Shown piece by piece: positions 49,094 through 57,714 of a stretch of DNA of 57,728 bases. Each line of letters starts with the position of its first letter. Position 1 is the first letter of the stretch. The stretch is from NCBI GenBank assembly GCA_900546265.1, contig URCA01000022.1, positions 1 to 57,728 on the forward strand. Reading direction: 5' to 3'. Below the pieces are notes generated by a model that saw only the letters and a list, made by a program, of their open reading frames with translations, had not been told where the DNA came from and did no database searches. The translations under genes and the position numbers were made by a program. Source of the DNA: an uncultured Oscillospiraceae bacterium (GTDB lineage Bacteria; Bacillota; Clostridia; Oscillospirales; Acutalibacteraceae).

Positions 49094-51001
49094 ATGACAC
49101 TGTTATCGGCCCATGCGCTGGGCAAGCATTTTGGGGAACGCCGGCTGTTCGAGGGCGTGACCTTCGACGTGGGGGAACGGGATAAAATCGGGCTGGTGGG
49201 AGACAATGGCTGCGGCAAGACCACCCTGTTCCGGATGATCACCGGCGAGGAGCCCATCGAGGAGGGCGAGGCCGTTCGTTCCAAGGAGACCCGCGTCGGC
49301 TATATGGAGCAGCACGCCTGCTCCGATCAAGGGCGCACCCTCTGGGACGAGGTGGAGAGCGTGTTCGCCCCCGTCATGGCGGTGGAGGCGGAGCTGAACG
49401 CCGTTACCGCCCGGCTGGCCGCCGGAGAGACCGGCGCCCCGCTGCTGGAGCGGCAGCACCTGCTGCAGGAGAAGCTGGAGGCCGAGGGCGGGCTGTACTA
49501 CAAAAGCCGGGTGCGGGCCACCCTGCTCGGCCTGGGCTTTGACGAGGCCGCCTTTTCCCAGCCGGTGGGCTCCTTAAGCGGCGGGCAGCGGAGCAAGGCG
49601 GCCATGGGCCGCCTGCTGCTGTCCGACACCAACCTGCTGCTGCTGGACGAGCCGACCAACCATCTGGACATTCCCTCGGTGGAATGGTTGGAGGATTTTC
49701 TGCGGGGCTATGGCGGCGCGGCGGTGATCATCTCCCACGACCGGTATTTTCTCGACCGGGTGACCAATCGCACCCTGGAGATCGCCGGGGGCCGGCTGTA
49801 CGCTTCGAACGGAAACTATTCGGCCCACAAGGCCCTGCGGGAAAAGGACAAGGAGGTGGCGCAGAAGCATTACGTCACCGCCTCCCGCGAAATCAAGCGG
49901 ATGGAGGAGAGCATTGCCCGTTTCCGCCAGTTCAACCGGGAGAAAAGCATCCGGGCCGCCGAGAGCAAGCAGAAGGCCCTGGATAAGTTCAAGGAACAGG
50001 TGGAGGCCCCCGAGGAAGAGGCGGACACCATCCGTTTCGATTTCACCGCGGCCCAGACCAGCGGCAACGAGGTCATCGTGACCGACGAGCTGTCCATGGG
50101 CTTCGGGGAGCGGGAGCTGTTCCGGGACGTGAAATTCCAGATCAACCGGAAGGAGCGGGTGTTCCTGCTGGGGCCCAACGGCTGTGGAAAAACCACCCTG
50201 CTGAAAATCCTCAAGGGGGAGCTGCCGCCCCGGACCGGCTATGTGCGGCTGGGGGCCAAGGTGACGGTGGGCTACTACGACCAGACCCAGGCGGGGCTGG
50301 ACGGGACGAAGACGGTCATCGACGAAATCTGGGACGCCTATGCCGATTTGACCCAGACCGAAATCCGCAACGCTCTGGCCGCTTTTTTGTTCCGGGAGGA
50401 CGACGTGTTTAAGCCCATCTCCCTGCTCAGCGGCGGCGAGCGGGCCCGCCTGCTGCTGCTCAAGCTGATGCTGGCGCGGGACAACCTGCTGCTGCTGGAC
50501 GAGCCGACCAATCATCTGGACATCGGATCCTGCGAGGCGCTGGAGGAAGCGCTGTCCGGCTATGACGGCACCATGTTCATCGTCTCCCATGACCGGTATT
50601 TCATCAACCGCATGGCGGACAAGGTGATCCGCCTGACGCCGGACGGCTGCATGACCGTCCCGGGGAACTACGACGCGTACCTGGAACGGATGGAAAAGCT
50701 GGAGGCGGCCGAGGCCGAGGAAGCCGCCGAGGCCCGGCCGGCCAAGGAAAACGCCTACAAGCAGCGCAAGGAGCAGGAATCCGCCAAGCGGAAGCTGGCG
50801 GGCCGGATCCGGCGCACCGAGGAAGAGATCGCCGCCGCGGAGGAAGCGGTGGCCGCCCTCCATCTCCGCTTGGAGTCGGAAGAGGTGACGGCGGACTATG
50901 AGCGGCTGCTGGAGGTCACCGGCCAGCTGGAGGCCGAGAGCCGGCGGCTTGACGAGCTGATGGAGCAGTGGGAACAGCTGCAGCTCGAGGCGGAAGCATA
51001 A
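49094..51001 (+). CDS. ABC-F family ATP-binding protein
   Basis: 635 residues with two ABC domains and no membrane segment. First: GDNGCGKTT (about 38-46), LSGGQRSKA and DEPTNHLD; second: GPNGCGKTT, LSGGERARLL and DEPTNHLD. The linker between them (about 240-320, RFRQFNREKSIRAAESKQKALDKFKEQV) and the C-terminal coiled coil (about 560-635) match the Uup/YdiF branch. ABC-F proteins act on the ribosome rather than in transport. GTG at 49088 is an alternative start. Resistance-type versus housekeeping roles cannot be told apart here. Confidence 0.94.
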   Translation: MTLLSAHALGKHFGERRLFEGVTFDVGERDKIGLVGDNGCGKTTLFRMITGEEPIEEGEAVRSKETRVGYMEQHACSDQGRTLWDEVESVFAPVMAVEAELNAVTARLAAGETGAPLLERQHLLQEKLEAEGGLYYKSRVRATLLGLGFDEAAFSQPVGSLSGGQRSKAAMGRLLLSDTNLLLLDEPTNHLDIPSVEWLEDFLRGYGGAAVIISHDRYFLDRVTNRTLEIAGGRLYASNGNYSAHKALREKDKEVAQKHYVTASREIKRMEESIARFRQFNREKSIRAAESKQKALDKFKEQVEAPEEEADTIRFDFTAAQTSGNEVIVTDELSMGFGERELFRDVKFQINRKERVFLLGPNGCGKTTLLKILKGELPPRTGYVRLGAKVTVGYYDQTQAGLDGTKTVIDEIWDAYADLTQTEIRNALAAFLFREDDVFKPISLLSGGERARLLLLKLMLARDNLLLLDEPTNHLDIGSCEALEEALSGYDGTMFIVSHDRYFINRMADKVIRLTPDGCMTVPGNYDAYLERMEKLEAAEAEEAAEARPAKENAYKQRKEQESAKRKLAGRIRRTEEEIAAAEEAVAALHLRLESEEVTADYERLLEVTGQLEAESRRLDELMEQWEQLQLEAEA

Positions 51002-51018
51002 AACGCAATCAGTATGAA

Positions 51019-51053
51019 GAAGGGCCGCCGGATCGTTTTCGGCGGCCCTTCTG
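51019..51053. terminator. Hairpin between convergent ABC-F and beta-propeller genes
   Basis: A 13-bp perfect GC-rich stem (51019-51031 with 51041-51053) lies between the two stop codons. T-runs are weak on both strands. Confidence 0.7.
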
Positions 51054-51074
51054 TCGCGCGGGCGGAAAGAGAGG

Positions 51075-52955
51075 CTATTGCAGGGTCAGCCGGGCTGTCT
51101 GCTGCAAATCCGCGAGCCGGTAGGCGGTCAGGCCGTCGGGGGTGACGAGATAGAGAAAATCCCCGATATACAGCCCGCGCATCCATGCCGGATAACCTTG
51201 ATACGCCGGCTTTAGCTCCCCGCGGCGGATAAAGCCCTTTTCCGCGTCGTAGGCGTACACCAGATAGCTCTGCCGCCCCTGCGCGTTGGCAACGGAAAAA
51301 GCGATGAGGTTCTTCTGCACATCGATCAGCACGGCTTTATGGTTATAGGACGCCTCCGTATAGGGGTACGCGGCGCCGAGCAGCGTTTTGTCCTGCTCGA
51401 CGACGTTCTGCGGGTCGCTGACCTGGAACATGGACAGTTTCAGCCCATTGGTCCGGCCGGTGGACGCGTCGGCGTCCTTTCCCAGCCCAAACAGCCGATC
51501 CCCATCCCACACATGGAGGTACTCGGAAAAGCCGGGAATTTTCAGCTGGCTCTGCACCGCCGGGGCGGCTGGGTCGCGCAGGCTCACCGTGAAGAGCGGA
51601 TCCGCCTGGCGGAAGGTGACGAAATAGCCGGTTTCCCCGTCGAACCGGACGGAATAGATCCTTTCTCCCGGGGCAAGCTTTTCGATTTTCCCCACGGTTT
51701 TCAGCCCGGCGTCCAGCACGAACAGATTGTTCCCCTCCTTGGCCTGGAAGCCGGCGGCGGGCTTGCCGTCCGCGTAGTCCTGCCAGCGATCGCAGGTGGT
51801 GACGATGCGGAAATATCCTCCGTATTCATCCATGGAGAATTGGTTGAGGATGCGGCCCTCCACCTGGCCGGCGGCCCTGCGGCGCACGACGCCCTTGTCC
51901 GTGGAAAACCGGGTCAGCCGGGTGACGCACTCCCAGCCGCCCGGAATGGCCGCGCTGTGGCTGGCGGCGATATACAGGCTGTCCAGGCCGGCGTACAGGG
52001 TGCCGCCGCCGTCCAGCATGGCCTGGGAGGACACATGCCGGGAGGGATTCGCCGCGTCCGCTCCGGTGATCACCAGGTACTGGGCGGAGGCCGGGGCGTC
52101 GGGGATATACACGCTGCCCGCCGGGATGGGGGAGAGGGCTCCGCCGGCCAGCAGGCTGGGCACAAAGGTGCCGGGTTTCTCCGCGTCGCGCTTGCCATAC
52201 GGATAGTAGCTGCTCGCGATATACAGGTAATTTCCCACCATGCGGGAGGACAGATAGCTGCCGCTCTGGCCTAGGGTGCCGGTGAGCCTGGGATGCGCCC
52301 GATCGCTCACGTCGTAGAACAGCGCTTCCGTCAGGAAGGCACCGCCATAGCCGATGCAGTCGCCGGCTACCGTCCCCATTCCGCCGCCTGCGGCGGGCTC
52401 TGTCTCTTCATAGCTTTGCCGGATGAGCACCAGCCGGTCATCAGCAATGTACAGCTCCTGTATCTGGCCGGTAAAGACGGTCCCGCCAATCGGTTCCTCG
52501 CTGCGCAGAGGGATGCGGGACACGATCCGCGCCTGACCGTCCTCCGCTTGGACGATGAGCAGGTTTTCGGTGGAGACGAGGTAGATATACCGCCCGTCCG
52601 TCTTAATGACGTCCGCCTCCTGGACGCCCTCTACCTGGATGTTGGTGCCCGAATGGGCCGGGGCTGCCTCGGCGGCTTTCGCGCTGGTGGCCCGGGTCGG
52701 CGCCCCGCCGTTCAGCGCCCCGTCCGCGTCGTCGTACAGCGCGCCGTCCGGCTCCTTGATAAGCATTCCCAATTTGTCATAAATCGCCCGATAGGTGGCA
52801 GGCTTGTCTGGCGTCCGTGACTGGGCGGTGGTGCCGACGGTGGTGCTGACGGCCGGTTCGCTTCCCGTGTCCGGGAGGCGCGCCGGCGAGCCCTGACAGC
52901 CCGCCAGCAGCAGGGCGACAGCCGCCAAAATCGCCGTGCCGGTTTTTCTCCTCAT
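51075..52955 (-). CDS. Secreted beta-propeller domain lipoprotein
   Basis: 626 residues from MRRKTGTAILAAVALLLAGCQGSP. The N-terminus is a lipoprotein signal with lipobox LAGC, so the protein should be anchored outside the membrane by Cys20. A linker (20-130) is followed by the PF09826-type beta-propeller region, with blades such as VIKTDGRYIYLVSTENLLIVQ, IQELYIADDRLVLI, VGNYLYIASSYYP, LFVLDAGLKTVGKIEKLAPGERIYSVRF and YLHVWDGDRLFGLG. It has repeated strand patterns like WD40 but distant. Function unknown; members are often cell-surface proteins. It is transcribed divergently from the LacI regulator. Confidence 0.88.
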   Translation of the reverse strand: MRRKTGTAILAAVALLLAGCQGSPARLPDTGSEPAVSTTVGTTAQSRTPDKPATYRAIYDKLGMLIKEPDGALYDDADGALNGGAPTRATSAKAAEAAPAHSGTNIQVEGVQEADVIKTDGRYIYLVSTENLLIVQAEDGQARIVSRIPLRSEEPIGGTVFTGQIQELYIADDRLVLIRQSYEETEPAAGGGMGTVAGDCIGYGGAFLTEALFYDVSDRAHPRLTGTLGQSGSYLSSRMVGNYLYIASSYYPYGKRDAEKPGTFVPSLLAGGALSPIPAGSVYIPDAPASAQYLVITGADAANPSRHVSSQAMLDGGGTLYAGLDSLYIAASHSAAIPGGWECVTRLTRFSTDKGVVRRRAAGQVEGRILNQFSMDEYGGYFRIVTTCDRWQDYADGKPAAGFQAKEGNNLFVLDAGLKTVGKIEKLAPGERIYSVRFDGETGYFVTFRQADPLFTVSLRDPAAPAVQSQLKIPGFSEYLHVWDGDRLFGLGKDADASTGRTNGLKLSMFQVSDPQNVVEQDKTLLGAAYPYTEASYNHKAVLIDVQKNLIAFSVANAQGRQSYLVYAYDAEKGFIRRGELKPAYQGYPAWMRGLYIGDFLYLVTPDGLTAYRLADLQQTARLTLQ

Positions 52956-53077
52956 AGCCATTCCCCTTTCTTGTTTGGTCGCTTGAATGGGCCTTTCTAC
53001 CGTATACGTGTGCAAAACCGGCGGTTTTGTTGCAGGCAAGCGCGGGCCGGCTTTAGTAATCGGGATGCCAAAGGGGA

Positions 53078-53106
53078 TTGACAATCTGCTGGCGCTGTGG
53101 TATGGT
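53078..53106 (+). promoter_or_regulatory. Promoter of the LacI-type regulator
   Basis: TTGACA (53078-53083) and TATGGT (53101-53106) are 17 bp apart. The candidate operator CGTGCACG (53126-53133) lies just after the predicted +1. Confidence 0.8.
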
Positions 53107-53125
53107 GAGAATGAAAATCCGTTCA

Positions 53126-53133
53126 CGTGCACG
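53126..53133 (+). promoter_or_regulatory. Operator candidate CGTGCACG (regulator gene)
   Basis: An eight-base palindrome within TTCACGTGCACGGAA, between the +1 and the start codon at 53150. The same core occurs twice, overlapping, before xylA, pointing to autoregulation. Confidence 0.55.
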
Positions 53134-53149
53134 GAATGGGGGAGCGCCC

Positions 53150-54163
53150 ATGGGCATTACATCGCAGAAAATCGCGGAGCTGGCGGGCGTGTCCCGCGGC
53201 ACGGTGGATCGCGCCCTTAACCATCGGGGCGGCGTCAAGCCTCAGGTGCAGCGGCGCATCGAGGAGCTGGCCCGGCAGCATGGCTACAGCCCCAACCGGG
53301 CGGGTAAGGCGCTGGTCACCCGGGAACCCCTGCGGGTGGAGGTGCTTCTCAACTCCCTGGGCAACCCGTTTTACGACGAGGTCAAGCAGGGGCTTGCCGA
53401 CGCCCGGGAGGACTATTCCGATTTTCCCATCGACGTCCATATCCGGGAAAGCAAGGGCTACGACGTGGCCGCGCAGCTCGCCCAAATCGAGGAGGCGGCC
53501 GCTTCCCACCCCGCCGGGCTGATTCTCACCCCGCTGAACCATCCGGCGGTGGCCGAACGACTGGGCCGGCTGATTGACGGCGGCTGCCCCGTGGTGGCGC
53601 TCAACTCCGATATCGATGGCTGCGCCCGGCTGGCCTATGTGGGCTGTCATTACGCCCGCAGCGGGCGGACCGCCGCCCAGCTGCTGGGGCTTATCACCCG
53701 GGGGACGGGCCGCCTGCTGGTGGTCACCGGCTCTCTCAAGGTGATGGGCCATAACCAGCGGGTATACGGCTTTTCTCGGGTGCTGGCCGCCGAGTTTCCC
53801 GGCATGGTCATCGAGGACGTGGTGGAAAACAACGACGACGACGCCTGTTCCTTCGAGGAGGTGTCCCGGGCGCTGGCCGCCCACCCCGCCATCGATTCGC
53901 TGTATTTCTGCGCCGGCGGGGTGGCCGGCGGCGTGCGCGCCGCTCTCGCGAGCGGGCCGAAAACCATCGTGACCTGCGATCTCACGCCGGAAATCCGCCG
54001 GCTGCTCGAGGAGGGGGCCGTGCAGGCCACCGTCGGCCAGCAGCCTTACCGGCAGGGCGCCGACGCCATGAAAACCCTGTTGGCCCGCTTGCTGTTCCAA
54101 ACGGTGCCCGCCGCTCCCTGCCTGTACATGGAGGACGAAATCAAGGTGAAATACAACCTGTAA
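53150..54163 (+). CDS. LacI family transcriptional regulator
   Basis: 337 residues. The N-terminal helix-turn-helix and hinge (ITSQKIAELAGVSRGTVDRALNHRGGVKPQVQRRIEELARQHGYSPNRAGKALV) is followed by a periplasmic-binding-protein-like sensor of the Peripla_BP_4 type (from about 65). The recognition helix has VSRGTVDRALN instead of the common VSxxTVSRVLN. It stands directly before xylA and shares CGTGCACG palindromes with it, so it is the likely xylose-locus regulator; the effector sugar is inferred. It has its own strong promoter. Confidence 0.92.
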   Translation: MGITSQKIAELAGVSRGTVDRALNHRGGVKPQVQRRIEELARQHGYSPNRAGKALVTREPLRVEVLLNSLGNPFYDEVKQGLADAREDYSDFPIDVHIRESKGYDVAAQLAQIEEAAASHPAGLILTPLNHPAVAERLGRLIDGGCPVVALNSDIDGCARLAYVGCHYARSGRTAAQLLGLITRGTGRLLVVTGSLKVMGHNQRVYGFSRVLAAEFPGMVIEDVVENNDDDACSFEEVSRALAAHPAIDSLYFCAGGVAGGVRAALASGPKTIVTCDLTPEIRRLLEEGAVQATVGQQPYRQGADAMKTLLARLLFQTVPAAPCLYMEDEIKVKYNL

Positions 54164-54191
54164 ATTCGCCGTCCTGTTTTTTGCCCCAAAA

Positions 54192-54205
54192 CGTGCACGT
54201 GCACG
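54192..54205 (+). promoter_or_regulatory. Operator candidate before xylA
   Basis: CGTGCACGTGCACG is a perfect 14-bp palindrome formed of two overlapping CGTGCACG sites, in the 72-bp gap between the regulator and xylA. GGATATATTT follows and may be the -10 region, so a bound repressor would cover the promoter. Confidence 0.65.
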
Positions 54206-54235
54206 AATAGGATATATTTATGGGAGGAGACCAAC

Positions 54236-55552
54236 ATGAACACCTATTTTCCCGGCATCTCCAAGGTGGCCTACGAGGGCCCGAAAAGCACCAATCCCCT
54301 GGCCTTCCGGTATTACAACCCGGAGGAGGTCGTGGCGGGCAAGACCATGCGTGAGCAGCTGAAATTCGCCCTGTCCTACTGGCATACCCTGTGCGGCGAC
54401 GGCACCGACATGTTCGGGCGCGGCACCTTTGTCAAGGATTTCGGCGAGAGCGATCCCATGGCCGTTTACCGCGCCAAGGCTTACGCGGCCTTCGAGCTGA
54501 TGGATAAGCTGGACATCGATTATTTCTGCTTCCACGATCGGGACATCGCCCCTGAGGCCGCCACCCTGAAGGAAACCAACGCCCGGCTGGACGAAATCAC
54601 CGACCTGCTGGCCGAGCTGATGCGCCAAAGCGGCAAAAAGGTGCTGTGGGGTACGGCAAACTGCTTCAACAATCCCCGGTACATGCACGGGGCGGGCACT
54701 GCGCCCAACGCCGACGTGTTCGCTTTCGCGGCGGCGCAGATCAAGAAGGCGGTGGAAATCACCACCCGCCTGGGCGGCCAGGGATACGTGTTCTGGGGCG
54801 GCCGCGAGGGGTATGAGACCCTGCTGAACACCGACATGGCGCTGGAACAGGACAATATGGCCCGCCTGATGCGCCTGACGGTGGATTACGCCCGTTCCAT
54901 CGGGTATACCGGCGATTTCTATATCGAGCCCAAGCCCAAGGAGCCCACCAAGCACCAGTACGATTTCGACGCCTCCACGGTGCTCAGCTTCTTACGTAAA
55001 TACGGGCTGGACAAGGACTTCAAGCTGAACATCGAGGCCAACCACGCCACCCTGGCGGGCCACACCTTCCAGCACGAGCTGGCCGTGGCGCGGATCAACG
55101 GGGCGTTCGGCTCCATCGACGCCAATCAGGGCGATCTGCTGCTGGGATGGGACACCGACCAATTCCCCACCAACGTCTACGAGACCGCCCTGTGCATGCT
55201 GGAGGTGCTGAAAGCGGGCGGATTTACCAACGGCGGCCTGAATTTCGACGCCAAGACCCGTCGCGGCTCCTACGAGCCGGAGGATATCTTCCACGCCTAT
55301 ATCGCGGGGATGGACGCCTTCGCCCTGGGCCTGCGCATCGCCGATCGGCTGCTGACCGACGGGCGGCTGGACGCGTTTGTGGCCGAGCGGTACGCCAGCT
55401 GGAAAACCGGTGTCGGCGCGGACGTGGTGGCCGGCAAAGCCACCATGGAGCAGTTGGAGGCCTACGCCCTGCAGCTGGGCGACGTTACCACCAACCGCAG
55501 CGGCCGGCAGGAATATCTGGAGAACATCGTCAACGCCGTGATGTTCGGCTGA
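54236..55552 (+). CDS. xylA: Xylose isomerase
   Basis: 438 residues, the class II length. It interconverts D-xylose and D-xylulose using Mg2+, Mn2+ or Co2+. Catalytic and metal motifs are intact: CFHDRDIAPEAATLKE, VFWGGREGYETLLNTD, IEPKPKEPTKHQYDFD, NIEANHATLAGHTFQHE and DANQGDLLLGWDTDQFPT. GGGAGGAG lies before the start. It is followed 64 bases later by the abnormal xylB. Confidence 0.97.
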   Translation: MNTYFPGISKVAYEGPKSTNPLAFRYYNPEEVVAGKTMREQLKFALSYWHTLCGDGTDMFGRGTFVKDFGESDPMAVYRAKAYAAFELMDKLDIDYFCFHDRDIAPEAATLKETNARLDEITDLLAELMRQSGKKVLWGTANCFNNPRYMHGAGTAPNADVFAFAAAQIKKAVEITTRLGGQGYVFWGGREGYETLLNTDMALEQDNMARLMRLTVDYARSIGYTGDFYIEPKPKEPTKHQYDFDASTVLSFLRKYGLDKDFKLNIEANHATLAGHTFQHELAVARINGAFGSIDANQGDLLLGWDTDQFPTNVYETALCMLEVLKAGGFTNGGLNFDAKTRRGSYEPEDIFHAYIAGMDAFALGLRIADRLLTDGRLDAFVAERYASWKTGVGADVVAGKATMEQLEAYALQLGDVTTNRSGRQEYLENIVNAVMFG

Positions 55553-55616
55553 GAAACGGGAGGCGGGCCCCCTGTGGAAACGGGGGGCCGCCCCCGCACG
55601 GAAAGGAGACAAACCC

Positions 55617-56513
55617 ATGGCCTGTTTGCTGGGAATCGACATCGGCACGTCCGGCACCAAAACGGTGCTGTTTGAGGAGACCGGCGTCCCGGTGGCCAGC
55701 CACACGGCGGAATATCCCCTCTACCAGCCCCGCAACGGCTGGGCGGAGCAGGATCCCGCCGATTGGTGGGCCGCGGTGGCCGAGGGGATCCGCGCGGTGC
55801 TGGCCAAAAGCGGCCGGCCGGCCGCCGAGGTGAAGGGGATCGGCCTGTCCGGGCAGATGCACGGGCTGGTCATGCTGGACAAGGACAACCGGGTGCTGCG
55901 CCGCTCCATCATTTGGTGCGATCAGCGCACGGCCGAGGAATGCGCCGACATGGAGCGGCGGCTGACCCGGGAACGGCTGGTCGCGGTGACCGCCAATCCG
56001 GCCCTCACCGGCTTTACCGCCTCCAAAATCCTGTGGGTGCGCCGGCACGAGCCGGAGATTTACGAGCAATGCGCCCACATTCTGCTGCCCAAGGATTACA
56101 TCCGCCTGATGCTCACCGGGGAATACGCCACCGAGGTGTCCGACGCGAGCGGCATGCAGCTGCTGGATGTGCCGAACCGCTGCTGGTCGGCGGAGGTGCT
56201 CGACAAGCTGGAGATCGATCCCGCCCTGCTGGGCCGGGTGTATGAGTCCCCGGAGATCACCGGCGTCGTGTCCGCTTGGGCGGCGGCGGAAACCGGGCTG
56301 GCCGCGGGCACTCCCGTGGTGGGCGGCGCAGGGGATAACGCGGCCGCGGCTGTGGGCACCGGCGTGGTCACGGCGCTGCTGTCCCTGCCTCTGCGGTACA
56401 TGCACTGCCCCTGCGAGGTGTGCCACATGGACGACATTGAAAACTGCATCGAGCTGCTGGCGCAGTTCCTGTGCCGCATCGATGAGCATATTGATCTCGA
56501 CCCCTTTCACTAA
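55617..56513 (+). CDS. xylB: Xylulokinase N-terminal half fused to the tail of an M42-like aminopeptidase
   Basis: 298 residues, while xylulokinases have about 480-510. Residues 1-250 are a normal XylB: GIDIGTSGTKTVLF, GLSGQMHGLVMLD, IWCDQRT, LLPKDYIRLMLTGEYATEVSDASGM and the start of the second domain GGAGDNAAAAVGTGV. After about residue 251 the expected kinase continuation (ATP-binding half) is missing. It is replaced by TALLSLPLRYMHCPCEVCHM and DIENCIELLAQFL, which match the C-terminal end of M42 (glutamyl aminopeptidase-like) metallopeptidases. The junction is near 56364-56375, in frame. Lacking its ATP-binding half, the product cannot be a working kinase. A deletion joining two genes, or an assembly join, would explain it. 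Confidence 0.85.
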   Translation: MACLLGIDIGTSGTKTVLFEETGVPVASHTAEYPLYQPRNGWAEQDPADWWAAVAEGIRAVLAKSGRPAAEVKGIGLSGQMHGLVMLDKDNRVLRRSIIWCDQRTAEECADMERRLTRERLVAVTANPALTGFTASKILWVRRHEPEIYEQCAHILLPKDYIRLMLTGEYATEVSDASGMQLLDVPNRCWSAEVLDKLEIDPALLGRVYESPEITGVVSAWAAAETGLAAGTPVVGGAGDNAAAAVGTGVVTALLSLPLRYMHCPCEVCHMDDIENCIELLAQFLCRIDEHIDLDPFH

Positions 56514-56535
56514 ATCAGCCAGGGAGGAAACCATC

Positions 56536-57558
56536 ATGACTTATCAGGAAGTTCTTGAAAACGCACGCACGGTTCTCAGCAAAAACTGCAAGGCCTGCCC
56601 CGTCTGCAACGGCAAAGCCTGCGGCAACCACATTCCCGGCCCCGGCGCCAAGGGCGTTGGCGACACCGCCATCCGCAACTTTGAAAAGTGGCAGGACATC
56701 CGCGTCAACATGGACACCATTCACCCCTATGTGACGCCGGATACCTCTCTGAATCTGTTCGGCAAAACCTTTCGCTACCCCTTCTTTGCAGGCCCCGTGG
56801 GCGCCGTCACCGTCCACTACAGCGACAAATATGACGACATGGCTTACAACAACATTCTCGTAAAAGCCTGCGCCGACAATGGCATTGCCGCCTTCACTGG
56901 CGACGGGCTGAACGGCGAGGTCATGAAGGTCGCCTGCAAGGCCATCGCCGCCTCCGGCGGCACAGCCATCCCCACGGTGAAGCCCTGGAGCCTGGAGACC
57001 ATTCAGGAAAAGCTGGGCTATTGCAAGGAATCCGGCTGCTTTGCCGTGGCCATGGACATTGACGCGGCGGGGCTGCCCTTCCTGAAAAACATGAAAACCC
57101 CGGCGGGCAGTAAAACCGTGGAGCAGCTGGCGGAGATCGCCCAAATGGCCGGAAAGCCCTTCATCGTCAAGGGCGTCATGACCGTATCCGGTGCTCTGAA
57201 AGCCAAGGAGGCCGGTGCTTCTGCCATCGTGGTGAGCAATCACGGCGGCCGCGTCCTCGACCAATGCGCCGCCACCGCCGAAGTCCTCGCGGACATCGCT
57301 GACGCCATGAAGGGCAGCGGCGTAAAGATCTTCGTGGACGGCGGCATCCGCAGCGGCGTGGACGTATTCAAGGCGCTGGCGCTGGGCGCCGACGCGGTAC
57401 TCATCTGCCGCCCCTTCGTTCCCATGGTCTACGGCGGCGCGGAGGAAGGCGTAAAGCTATACATCGAAAAGATCGGCGCGGAGCTGAGCGACACCATGGC
57501 CATGTGCGGCGCCAAGGATCTGGCATCCATCAGTCGGGATATGGTGCTTGTTAAATAA
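56536..57558 (+). CDS. FMN-dependent alpha-hydroxy-acid oxidising protein
   Basis: 340 residues; GGAGG lies before the ATG. The TIM-barrel FMN enzyme shows the substrate/FMN motif VSNHGGRVLD (His and Arg of the active site) and the phosphate-binding end DGGIRSGVDVFKALALGADAVLICRP. An N-terminal Cys cluster (CKACPVCNGKACG) is present, as in a branch of clostridial homologues, and could bind a metal. Lactate or glycolate oxidation is the usual role of the family; the substrate is not readable. It follows the xylB/M42 junction by 22 bases and may originally belong to the M42 gene's operon. Confidence 0.92.
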   Translation: MTYQEVLENARTVLSKNCKACPVCNGKACGNHIPGPGAKGVGDTAIRNFEKWQDIRVNMDTIHPYVTPDTSLNLFGKTFRYPFFAGPVGAVTVHYSDKYDDMAYNNILVKACADNGIAAFTGDGLNGEVMKVACKAIAASGGTAIPTVKPWSLETIQEKLGYCKESGCFAVAMDIDAAGLPFLKNMKTPAGSKTVEQLAEIAQMAGKPFIVKGVMTVSGALKAKEAGASAIVVSNHGGRVLDQCAATAEVLADIADAMKGSGVKIFVDGGIRSGVDVFKALALGADAVLICRPFVPMVYGGAEEGVKLYIEKIGAELSDTMAMCGAKDLASISRDMVLVK

Positions 57559-57613
57559 CGTTCGCAAATGATAGCCACCGGCGCAGACCGCGTCCGGTGG
57601 CTGGAATCAGAAA

Positions 57614-57652
57614 AAGGGCGCGCTGCAGACTATCCCTCTGCAGCGCGCCCTT
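57614..57652 (+). terminator. Terminator-like hairpin after the hydroxy-acid oxidase
   Basis: The 15-base arms 57614-57628 and 57638-57652 are exact complements with a nine-base loop. GCGCATCTTATCC follows, so the T-run is poor on this strand; on the minus strand TTTTTCTGATTCC follows, as for a convergent gene beyond the window. Confidence 0.75.
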
Positions 57653-57686
57653 GCGCATCTTATCCTATTTGCATTATACGAGTTTT

Positions 57687-57714
57687 TAATAAAACGCTTA
57701 AAAGCGTTTTATTA
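57687..57714. repeat. AT-rich perfect palindrome near the window end
   Basis: The 13-base arms 57687-57699 and 57702-57714 are exact complements (core AACGCTT/AAGCGTT), with T-runs on both sides. It could be a bidirectional terminator or an operator of a gene beyond the right edge. Confidence 0.6.
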
